Shown here: positions 1-5,403 of the stretch, in pieces | How positions within the stretch are numbered: the first letter of the stretch is position 1 | How the letters are laid out: each line of letters begins with the position of its first letter | Origin: Lautropia sp. | Lineage (GTDB): Bacteria > Pseudomonadota > Gammaproteobacteria > Burkholderiales > Burkholderiaceae_E | Direction of reading: 5' to 3' | NCBI GenBank assembly: GCA_013813615.1 | Contig: JACCRJ010000135.1 | Coordinates: forward strand, 1 to 5,403 | DNA: 5,403 nt | Notes under the pieces: generated by a model | Seen by the model: the letters and a program-made list of their open reading frames with translations, nothing else | What the model was told of the DNA's origin: nothing | Database searches by the model: none | Position numbers and translations under genes: made by a program

Positions 1-1
1 C

Positions 2-916
2 CAGATTGCAGCGGCCGAACCCAACCCGATCGAAGTGCTGCGTGACCTGGTGCAGAAGGGCCAGATGTACGAGACCGGCCTGGGCATGCCGAAGAACCTC
101 ACTCGAGCGTTCGATCTTTACTGCGAAGCTGCGCGCGACGGTTATCCGGACGCGCTGATCCGCATGGGCTGGATGTTCGCCGAAGGCAACGGCGTCGATA
201 AGAGCCAGGCCGCCGCCGGCACGCTGTTCAAGCGCGCCGCCCGGTTCGGCAGCAGCGCCGGCAGCGAACTGGCGGAGCGCTTCCCGGCGGACAAGGAACT
301 GCTGCCGGTGTGCCTCAAAGGGACGCTGGTGGAAAAAGGCACGGCGGAGCGGCCCCCCACCCCCGCCGAACTGTCGGCGATGGCGCCGAAGTTCGATTCG
401 CCGCTCGCACGCAATCCGATCATCGGCGCGGAACGCACCAAGCTCGTCAATGCGGTGATCTCGGAAGCGCGCGCCTACAAGCTGGATCCCCGGCTGGTGC
501 TCGCGGTGATGGCGACCGAGTCGGGCTTCGATCCCAACGCGAAGTCACCGAAGAACGCCTGGGGACTGATGCAGCTGATCCCGGAGACGGCCCAGCGCTT
601 CAACGTCAAGAACATCCTGGACCCGATCGAGAACATCCGCGGCGGCATGGCTTATCTGCGCTGGCTGCTCAGCTACTTCCGGGGCGACGTGACGCTGGCG
701 CTCGCCGCCTACAACGCCGGCGAAGGCGCGGTCGACAAGCACAGCGGCGTGCCGCCGTACACGGAGACGCTGGCGTATGTCCAGCGGATCCGGGCCGCCT
801 ATCCGTTCGACCGGCATCCGTACGACGCCACGATCAGCAGCGGTTCCTCCAAGGCTGCCCCGCAGCCTACCCGCACCGCCGACAACGTCCTCGCCGGGCC
901 CATCGTCGCCAACTGA
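2..916 (+). CDS. Lytic transglycosylase with Sel1-like repeats and SLT domain (5' partial)
   Basis: Predicted periplasmic murein lytic transglycosylase that cleaves the MurNAc-GlcNAc bond of peptidoglycan. The frame is open to the left edge. The first possible start inside the window, GTG at 35, has no Shine-Dalgarno sequence and begins inside the repeat region, so the true start and signal peptide are probably upstream. Numbering from that GTG, residues about 8-78 form two Sel1-like helical repeats (GLGMPKN.TRAFDLYCEAA; GNGVDKSQAAAGTLFKRAA). A linker rich in Pro and Ala follows at about 100-130. The SLT domain is about 135-255, with catalytic Glu162 in ATESGFDPNAKS, GLMQLIPETA at 177-186, AAYNAGEGAV at 224-233 and PPYTETLAYVQRI near 240-252, all in the order expected for the family. 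The tail after 264 is polar and disordered-looking. The gene converges on the tad operon, so it is a separate transcription unit; a role in letting the pilus cross the cell wall is possible but only inferred. The family call is secure; the specific enzyme name is not. Confidence 0.93.
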   Translation, partial: QIAAAEPNPIEVLRDLVQKGQMYETGLGMPKNLTRAFDLYCEAARDGYPDALIRMGWMFAEGNGVDKSQAAAGTLFKRAARFGSSAGSELAERFPADKELLPVCLKGTLVEKGTAERPPTPAELSAMAPKFDSPLARNPIIGAERTKLVNAVISEARAYKLDPRLVLAVMATESGFDPNAKSPKNAWGLMQLIPETAQRFNVKNILDPIENIRGGMAYLRWLLSYFRGDVTLALAAYNAGEGAVDKHSGVPPYTETLAYVQRIRAAYPFDRHPYDATISSGSSKAAPQPTRTADNVLAGPIVAN

Positions 917-930
917 CCGGTCCCCGGCAG

Positions 931-947
931 CCTGGCGCAACGCCCGG
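931..947. terminator. Candidate hairpin between convergent genes
   Basis: A compact GC-rich inverted repeat, CCTGGCG-CAA-CGCCCGG, forms a 7-bp stem with one T/C mismatch and a 3-nt loop. It lies between the end of the transglycosylase gene (916) and the end of tadE (982). A longer imperfect stem, CTGACCGG at 913-920 with CCGGTTCAG at 944-952, is an alternative fold over the same DNA. Its position between convergent genes suits a shared terminator. Only two T residues follow on the + strand and none on the - strand, so intrinsic termination is weakly supported. Confidence 0.25.
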
Positions 948-958
948 TTCAGCCATAT

Positions 959-982
959 CCATGTCGCTTTCCATGCCGCTTT
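959..982. repeat. 12-bp tandem repeat, two copies
   Basis: Two adjacent 12-bp units, CCATGTCGCTTT at 959-970 and CCATGCCGCTTT at 971-982, differ at one base. The second copy runs into the TAA stop codon of tadE (984-982 on the - strand). This looks like a local slippage duplication in the short space between the convergent genes; no function is evident. Confidence 0.6.
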
Positions 983-2154
983 TACCGGGCCCTCTCGACT
1001 GGACAGAGAGCCGGATGCAGGCCGGGCATTCCGTACGGCCGGTCGCCGCCCATCCGCAGGAAGCCGTTGCTGGAAGGCGCAGACCAGGTCGGCGGCAATG
1101 CCGGCGGCCCTGACGGCGCGCCGCGCCTGCCTCCATCTCCAGGCGCCGGACCGGCGGGAAGCGCTCCCCAACCGTCTGCGCCGACTGCGCCGAAGCCGCC
1201 GGCCGCGGAAGAGGCCACGCCGGATGCAGCATCCACCCGTGCCTGGATCAGCTGCGAAAGCCTCGCGGTCGACATCATGCGCACCGTGGCGGATGTCCGA
1301 AGCGGTATCCTGCCGCCGGCCCGGCCACTTGCACCGCCACCGTCGCCGGACGTCAGGAATTCGCATAGCCGTGGTTGCGTTCGATCCAGCGGCCCCGGCG
1401 CGCCGAGCAACAGCAGCCCCAGCCGCTGGCCGGTGCGCGACGGTGAACCGTGCACGCCAGGCGCGCCTGGCGCGCCCGCTGGCGGAGGCACGCCTGCTTC
1501 TGGTCGCGCGGTCCGTGAGCAGCCATTCCAAAGTGACACGGCGCGAATGATCAAAGCGCCCACCACCGGCACGATCAGGCGTACGCCGTAGTCGATCTCC
1601 AGCCGCAGCAGATTCGCGTCCGCCAGTGTCTGGCCAGACCGCTGGCCGATCGGCTCCGACAGGACCATGCCCGCCGCGCCGGAGGCCGGTTGCATCCGTA
1701 CCCTGCGGCTGTCCAGGTTGTCGTTGGCGATCTCGATCACACCGGGAATCTGTTCGCCCATCGGATCGAGTGCCGGCTCCGCCCAATCCTCGAAACTCTC
1801 GCCGGTCGGCGAGCGCTGACGCAGCCTGATCCAGCCCGCCGCCGCGCCCTCCTCGACATGCTCTGCCGCCCTCCTCTCTGCCAGCACCAATTGCTCCAGG
1901 TTCTCGGCACCATAGAGATAGGGCACAAGTCCAGCCGCAAAGCCTTTGATGATCGATTCCCTGGAGGCGTGGTCCACCGCGCCCTGGCGGGCTGCCTGGG
2001 CCAATGCATAGTCCAGCGCGTGCTTGGCCTGGTATACCAACGTAAACTGCGCAACGCCGAGCCCCAGCATGAGAACGACCGGCAGCGCCAGCAGCAACTC
2101 CACCATCGTCGCGCCACAATTGACCGATCGGAGATGGCGCGGCTCCCACCTCAT
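982..2154 (-). CDS. tadE: TadE-like pseudopilin of the Flp/Tad pilus
   Basis: Predicted minor pseudopilin of the tight-adherence pilus, 390 residues. The N-terminus has a short basic leader followed by CG-ATMVELLLALP. Gly14 at -1 and Glu19 at +5 form a prepilin-peptidase-type site, and the hydrophobic helix runs about 19-41. This is the TadE pattern of proteins matured by the TadV/CpaA-type peptidase. The conserved middle includes ANLLRLEIDYGVRLIVP at about 180-196. The family's closing motif, RIPLRTSATVRMMS, is at 282-295. Between them (about 209-281) is a Pro/Gly-rich insertion with GAPGAPG, and beyond 310 a Gly/Ala/Pro-rich tail ending GFLRMGGDRPYG and HPALCP. Cys212 and Cys264 flank the insertion and could pair. 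The ATG at 2154 overlaps the upstream stop as ATGA with no clear Shine-Dalgarno sequence, implying translational coupling. It is the last gene of the operon in this window; no TadF or TadG follows. At 390 residues it is long for TadE, so a generic TadE/TadG-family label is the cautious alternative. Confidence 0.85.
   Translation of the reverse strand: MRWEPRHLRSVNCGATMVELLLALPVVLMLGLGVAQFTLVYQAKHALDYALAQAARQGAVDHASRESIIKGFAAGLVPYLYGAENLEQLVLAERRAAEHVEEGAAAGWIRLRQRSPTGESFEDWAEPALDPMGEQIPGVIEIANDNLDSRRVRMQPASGAAGMVLSEPIGQRSGQTLADANLLRLEIDYGVRLIVPVVGALIIRAVSLWNGCSRTARPEAGVPPPAGAPGAPGVHGSPSRTGQRLGLLLLGAPGPLDRTQPRLCEFLTSGDGGGASGRAGGRIPLRTSATVRMMSTARLSQLIQARVDAASGVASSAAGGFGAVGADGWGALPAGPAPGDGGRRGAPSGPPALPPTWSAPSSNGFLRMGGDRPYGMPGLHPALCPVERAR
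1455..1472. repeat. 18-bp perfect palindrome inside tadE
   Basis: CGCCAGGCGCGCCTGGCG reads identically on both strands. It overlaps two tandem GGCGCGCC octamers at 1460-1467 and 1469-1476, spaced by one base. It lies in the stretch encoding the GAPGAPG linker of TadE. It may be only a by-product of Gly-Ala-Pro codons in high-GC DNA, although it could also form a cruciform or an mRNA hairpin. Confidence 0.6.
2151..2154 (-). other. ATGA stop/start overlap, DUF192-TPR gene to tadE
   Basis: On the - strand ATGA contains the tadE start (2154-2152) and the TGA stop of the upstream gene (2153-2151). No purine-rich Shine-Dalgarno sequence is visible just upstream, so tadE translation is probably reinitiated by ribosomes finishing the upstream gene. 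This fixes the tadE start and supports a single operon. Confidence 0.8.
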
Positions 2155-3707
2155 CGCGCTTGCAACCCGGCTGCACGGCCGGCAGCGCCCCCAGCGGCGC
2201 TGCCGCCACCGGCAGTACCCGCAGCGCCTTCACCCCGCCGATCGGTCGTTGCCGAAAGCGACGCCGCACTACGAGATGTCGAAGGCCGGGCTGTCCCGGC
2301 ACGCGGCTTGTCCGCTGCAGACGCAACTTCCGCCGAATCCACCGACCGAAGCGGATTGCCCAGGAGGTACTCCACGCTCGGGAGTGGCACCGCCGGTACG
2401 CGCGGACGGCCCTTCGCAACGGGGGCCGCCGGCAGCCCATCCGCAGGATTCACATGCAGACTTCCCCTGGCAGCCTTGACGGCGTTTCGCCGGCCGCTGG
2501 CGGTGTAGCGTTCGACGACGTACGGGCTGCGCTGCACGGCCGCTGCGTTTTCCGAACCGGGCAGCGGTGTCTGGCGTTCCTGGTGCCGGCGCAGATGTCG
2601 TTGCAGGGACTCCATTTGCGCCTGCAGTACGTCATCCGGGGAAGCCGTGGCGCTCGCTCCGTGGCCGGTAGGCAATGCACCAGCGGAATGCGCGGGTGCC
2701 TGTTTGCTGTACCGGGCAACGGTTGCTGATGTCTCCTCCTCAGCCGGCAGCGCCGCGAGCCGGGTCAGTGACTGCCGCGCCTGCTCCAGCGCGAGCCCGG
2801 CAAGGTTCAACAGCGCCTTGCGCTCCGCTGTGGTCGCTGAGGGCTGCGCAGTTGCGGCGAAGAGCACCTTGCGGTACGCATCGATGGCGGCGCCGACCGA
2901 ACCGGCTCGTTGATGGATGTTGCCGATCCGCAGCCACGCATGCGGCGATCGCTGCACCGAGAGTTCCGCGAGCGACTCATAGCGCCGTACCAGTTCCGCA
3001 GCGCCCGATTCCGGCGGAGCCTCGCGCCGGTACAGCACTTCCGCTTCCTCCTCGAGCCGCTGCAGCGTCTGCGCGGACACAGGTCGCACGAGGCTGAGCC
3101 GTCCCAGCCCTGCCGAGCCGGCTACCGCGCCATCCGTGGCTTGGTCGGCCCAGCCCGGCTCGCCCGAACCCGCCGATGCTGGGGCCGGCACCAATGCCAG
3201 GAAAGCACCGGCAAGCAGGCCCCCGAAGATCGACGTTCCGGTCCGGCGCCGGGCCTGCTGCACGGGATCGTTCCACGCGGAGCCTGCCGCGGCGATCCGG
3301 TCACCCGCCTGATCGCTGAAGATGTCGTTCACAGGGACGAGGTGCGGCCGCATGTTCCGGTGCAATCCGAGCCGGGAATTTTCTCCGGCCCGCAACTCGA
3401 GCACGTGCCGCGCACGCCGGCATCGAACGACGGCTGCCGGAGCAAGCATCGCGCACTGGACGACGCTGCCGCGAGCGTCGAGGAACACCAGGTCAAGTGC
3501 ATGGCGCATGCCGAAGCCATGAACAACGCTGACATTCAGAAGAAGCAGTCCGCAACCCGGCGACGGCTCCGGGCGGCCAAGCAGCCCACGCGCACGCGCC
3601 AGGAACCCGCGCGCGACCTGAACGCCGAGCCATCGCTGCGCGTCGGCAACGTCGAGCAGCGCGAAGGCATTACAAGCCACCTTCGGCTCAACCGAGAATG
3701 CCTTCAT
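2151..3707 (-). CDS. DUF192-TPR fusion protein of the tad operon (TadD-like C-terminal part)
   Basis: A single open frame of 518 residues with several parts. Residues about 23-118 are a DUF192 domain, function unknown: ARARGLLGR, then VHGFGMRHALDLVFLDARG, then CRRARHVLELRAG. After a linker, 153-155 are RRR, followed by a hydrophobic stretch (157-174) and PAPASA (174-179), which together look like a signal peptide or membrane anchor. Residues about 212-320 are alpha-helical with one clear TPR (PHAWLRIGNIHQRAGSVGAAIDAY, broken here as 255-267 and 268-278) and a weaker second helix pair (KALLNLAGLALEQARQSL). Residues 325-518 are low-complexity and Ala/Gly-rich at the end. The position between tadC and tadE matches where TadD-type TPR proteins sit. 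The start ATG at 3707 lies 20 nt inside tadC and has GAGGA six bases upstream. Separate DUF192 and TPR genes are the usual arrangement as I recall it, so this is either a real fusion or a gene pair joined in frame. An internal GTG at 3263 would give a 370-residue secreted TPR protein with a 31-residue signal peptide. Confidence 0.75.
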   Translation of the reverse strand: MKAFSVEPKVACNAFALLDVADAQRWLGVQVARGFLARARGLLGRPEPSPGCGLLLLNVSVVHGFGMRHALDLVFLDARGSVVQCAMLAPAAVVRCRRARHVLELRAGENSRLGLHRNMRPHLVPVNDIFSDQAGDRIAAAGSAWNDPVQQARRRTGTSIFGGLLAGAFLALVPAPASAGSGEPGWADQATDGAVAGSAGLGRLSLVRPVSAQTLQRLEEEAEVLYRREAPPESGAAELVRRYESLAELSVQRSPHAWLRIGNIHQRAGSVGAAIDAYRKVLFAATAQPSATTAERKALLNLAGLALEQARQSLTRLAALPAEEETSATVARYSKQAPAHSAGALPTGHGASATASPDDVLQAQMESLQRHLRRHQERQTPLPGSENAAAVQRSPYVVERYTASGRRNAVKAARGSLHVNPADGLPAAPVAKGRPRVPAVPLPSVEYLLGNPLRSVDSAEVASAADKPRAGTARPSTSRSAASLSATTDRRGEGAAGTAGGGSAAGGAAGRAAGLQAR

Positions 3708-4602
3708 TGACGATCCTCACTACAACGGGAAAGAAGACGATGGCGAAGGTGCAAGGAAAGATGCAGGTCATCAAGGGAAGCAGCATCTTTACCGGCGCCT
3801 TCAAGGCGAGCGCCTCCGCGCGAAGAAAGCGCTCCGAGCGGCGCTGCTCCGCCTGCGCCCGGAGGACGGGGCCAAGGCTGGAACCCTGGCGCTCCGCAGT
3901 CAGCACCGCAGCCACCAGATTGGTGATGGCGGGCAGCCCCAGCCGGTCGGCCAGCATGCGCAAGGCATCCGCGCGCGTGCGGCCGGCGCGGACATCGCGC
4001 AGGACCCGGTGGAGTTCCTCGGCCATCGGGCCTTGGGGACCTTTATCGGCTGCGTGCTGAAGCGCTCCGGTCATGTTGGAGCCAGCTTCGATTGCAAGCG
4101 TGATCACGTCGAGGTAGAAGGGCAGTGCCTTTGCGATGCGCCGGGAGCGAATCTCGACGCGGTCCCGCAGCCAGCTGAGCGGCAGGTAGCCACCCGCCAG
4201 GCCGGCAAGCAGAAGCCATGTGAAACGCGGCCAGCCCAGGGGCCAGCTGACCGCCACCAGCAGCGTGATCATGGCCGCTGCTGCGAGCACCTGTCCTGCA
4301 ACGAATTGGTCGACCGTCAGCGCGTACTCCAGGCCAGCCTTCCTGAGTCGATCCACCAGCCGCAGCCGCGCCTGACGCGGCAGCAACGCAGACACCCAGG
4401 CAGCGACGGGACGCGCAAGCCATCCGATCACACGCCAGTACATGGGTGGCGGGTCCAGATACGCCCGGTCCTCCTGCGGAACGGCGGCAACCAGGCTTCT
4501 CATCCACCAGGTCAGCAATACCGCCATCGCGACGACGGCAAGCGCGGCGAGCAGCAGCTGGGGAGGCCAGCCAGCCACCGGGGGGTCAGCAATTGCATTC
4601 AT
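3688..4602 (-). CDS. tadC: Tad pilus inner-membrane platform protein TadC
   Basis: A 304-residue type II secretion F-domain (T2SSF) protein of the Flp/Tad pilus. It is expected to pair with TadB in the inner membrane and couple the TadA ATPase to pilin extraction. Hydrophobic segments are at about 13-31, 98-118, 125-143 and 271-293. A cytoplasmic loop containing RLVDRLRKAG lies between the first two. The F domain lies at about 155-265 (PFYLDVITLAIEAGSNMTGAL, broken here as 161-171 and 172-181; LADRLGLPAITNLVAAV; LRAQAEQRRSERFLRAEALA, 247-266). Length and layout are normal for TadC. The ATG at 4602 forms TGATG with the tadB stop, so translation is probably coupled; there is no strong Shine-Dalgarno sequence. 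The same frame stays open upstream to 5277, but that part overlaps tadB and is low-complexity, so it is not used. The 3' end overlaps the next gene by 20 nt. Confidence 0.95.
   Translation of the reverse strand: MNAIADPPVAGWPPQLLLAALAVVAMAVLLTWWMRSLVAAVPQEDRAYLDPPPMYWRVIGWLARPVAAWVSALLPRQARLRLVDRLRKAGLEYALTVDQFVAGQVLAAAAMITLLVAVSWPLGWPRFTWLLLAGLAGGYLPLSWLRDRVEIRSRRIAKALPFYLDVITLAIEAGSNMTGALQHAADKGPQGPMAEELHRVLRDVRAGRTRADALRMLADRLGLPAITNLVAAVLTAERQGSSLGPVLRAQAEQRRSERFLRAEALALKAPVKMLLPLMTCIFPCTFAIVFFPVVVRIVNEGILG
3714..3718 (-). promoter_or_regulatory. Shine-Dalgarno of the DUF192-TPR gene
   Basis: GAGGA on the - strand (3718-3714), six bases before the ATG at 3707-3705, lies inside the last codons of tadC. 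It is the clearest ribosome binding site in the operon segment. It supports the overlapping ATG start over a GTG at 3680 that would begin after the tadC stop. Confidence 0.7.
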
Positions 4603-4604
4603 CA
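4600..4604 (-). other. TGATG stop/start overlap, tadB to tadC
   Basis: The TGA stop of tadB (4604-4602) shares one base with the ATG of tadC (4602-4600). Tight coupling suits two F-domain partners that are needed in matched amounts. Confidence 0.85.
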
Positions 4605-5403
4605 GATGTCGATGTCCATGATGCGACGGATGAAGAGCAAGCCTGCCGCTTCCAGTACGGCCACGACCCCACAGACGACCCATCCCTGCCAGGTGGAAAG
4701 GAGCGGCGCCATCGCTTGGGGCTCGATGGCGAAGAGCGCTGCGGCGACGATGACCGGCAGGAAGGCCATGATCCAGCCTTGCAGCCTGCCCTGAGCGGTC
4801 AGCGCACGGATCTTTCCCTCCACTGTCAGCTTCCGCCGAATCGTGTCGGAGAGCCGCTCGAGCGTCTCCGCCAGGTTGCCGCCGCTGTCGCCGGCAATCC
4901 TGACCGCGGCGGTGAAAAGGCGCAGGTCGTCGCCGCCCATCCGTCTTTCCAGGCTGCCCAGCGCGGCATCGAGGCTGACACCCAGCCGCTGCTCGCGCAG
5001 CATCAGGTCGAATTCCTGCCCGCAGGGTGCCGGCAGTTCCAGGGACATCTGCCGAAGGGCAAGCGGCAGGCTGGCGCCGGCGCGGATCGCAGCCGCCACG
5101 AGCATCAGCGCGTCCGGTAGCTGATCGGAGAATTGTCGGCGGCGGCGGCGCGCGAGGCGTACGAGGAAAAGGTTGGGCATCATGCCGACAAGCAGCAGCC
5201 CCAGCAGCATCAGCAACCACGACGCGCTGAGCAGCCAGATGGTCGCCATCACCAGCAGGCCCAACACCAGGTTCCACTGGAACAGGCGCTGGGCATCGAT
5301 GAACAGCAGCAGGTCGTTGAGCCGGCGGCCGACGTTTCCGATGAAGGTGCGGCGATAGCGCGAGCCGGCGACTGCACCGCCTCGGGCGAGGCCCATCAAG
5401 GCC
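4602..5403 (-). CDS. tadB: Tad pilus inner-membrane platform protein TadB (5' partial)
   Basis: The C-terminal 266 or so residues of a T2SSF-domain protein, the TadB partner of TadC in the Flp/Tad pilus inner-membrane platform. The frame is open at the right edge: the TTG at 5399 and ATG at 5396 are internal candidates, and a complete TadB usually has another N-terminal membrane segment before the basic region seen here (SRYRRTF, GRRLNDLL). Counting from the TTG, hydrophobic segments lie at about 43-58 and 60-80. A basic RLARRRRRQF and the F domain follow at about 90-190, including QLPDALMLVAAAIRAGASL, RLGVSLDAALGSLERRM and VRIAGDSGGNLAETLERL. Two closing membrane segments lie at about 208-226 and 236-257. 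The spacing of the two membrane pairs around the F domain and the position immediately before tadC distinguish TadB from GspF or PilC. The missing part should be roughly 40-60 residues (inference from family length). Confidence 0.94.
   Translation of the reverse strand, partial: ALMGLARGGAVAGSRYRRTFIGNVGRRLNDLLLFIDAQRLFQWNLVLGLLVMATIWLLSASWLLMLLGLLLVGMMPNLFLVRLARRRRRQFSDQLPDALMLVAAAIRAGASLPLALRQMSLELPAPCGQEFDLMLREQRLGVSLDAALGSLERRMGGDDLRLFTAAVRIAGDSGGNLAETLERLSDTIRRKLTVEGKIRALTAQGRLQGWIMAFLPVIVAAALFAIEPQAMAPLLSTWQGWVVCGVVAVLEAAGLLFIRRIMDIDI

Noticed and set aside
310..1113. Long open frame on the + strand overlapping the transglycosylase
   Set aside because: It lies in a shifted frame over the SLT domain and has shadow-like Arg/Gln/Gly-rich composition with no recognisable motif.
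1370..1530. Frameshift in tadE within the unusual linker
   Set aside because: The TadE core before the linker and the RIPLRTSATVRM motif and HPALCP tail after it are all in one frame, so no frameshift is needed.
545..2440. A 631-codon open frame on the - strand spanning tadE and part of the DUF192-TPR gene
   Set aside because: It is rich in Arg and Gly with no family motif, and it overlaps tadE, whose own frame has clear TadE motifs at both ends. It is an off-frame shadow of high-GC DNA.
1690..2508. Open frame on the + strand antisense to tadE and the DUF192-TPR gene
   Set aside because: It has no membrane segment or family motif and a composition typical of antisense frames in high-GC genes; the opposite strand carries well-supported genes.
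4603..5277. Upstream extension of the tadC frame on the - strand
   Set aside because: It overlaps tadB entirely, reads as Arg/Ala-rich low complexity, and the ATG at 4602 coupled to the tadB stop gives a normal-length TadC.
1..5403. An entirely new defence, toxin or mobile system
   Set aside because: All five genes belong to recognisable families. There are no transposase, integrase, toxin-antitoxin, CRISPR or phage-like features.

Overview
The window is a piece of a high-GC proteobacterial chromosome. The protein styles (a TadE with an FLRMGGDRPYG/HPALCP tail, an FGMR-type DUF192 domain beside tad genes) suggest Betaproteobacteria, probably Burkholderiales; that assignment is inference from recalled family features, not a search. 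Coding is nearly wall to wall: five genes in two convergent units separated by only about 65 bp. No mobile element, tRNA, rRNA or CRISPR array was seen.

Left part (2-916, + strand): the 3' portion of a lytic transglycosylase gene. It has Sel1-like repeats followed by an SLT catalytic domain with the catalytic Glu in a TES motif. The reading frame is open at the left edge, so the true start and probable signal peptide lie outside.

Right part (982-5403, - strand, transcribed right to left): the distal end of a tad/flp (type IVc, tight adherence) pilus operon. The order is tadB (5' end cut by the window edge), tadC, a DUF192 plus TPR protein, and a TadE-like pseudopilin. The junctions are tight: TGATG for tadB/tadC, a 20-nt overlap with an internal GAGGA for tadC/DUF192, and ATGA for DUF192-TPR/tadE. 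Together they indicate one polycistronic, translationally coupled unit. TadB and TadC would form the inner-membrane platform that works with the TadA ATPase (not in the window). The TPR part would play a TadD-like assembly role, and TadE would be a minor pseudopilin matured by the TadV/CpaA-type prepilin peptidase.

The most notable point is the 518-residue gene in the middle. A DUF192 domain, a segment that looks like a complete signal peptide or membrane anchor, a short TPR region and a long low-complexity tail share one uninterrupted frame. This is either a genuine fusion giving a membrane protein with cytoplasmic DUF192 and periplasmic TPR, or two ancestral genes merged by loss of a stop, with a possible internal GTG start. 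Otherwise the window is an ordinary tad operon end; I see no evidence for an entirely new system.
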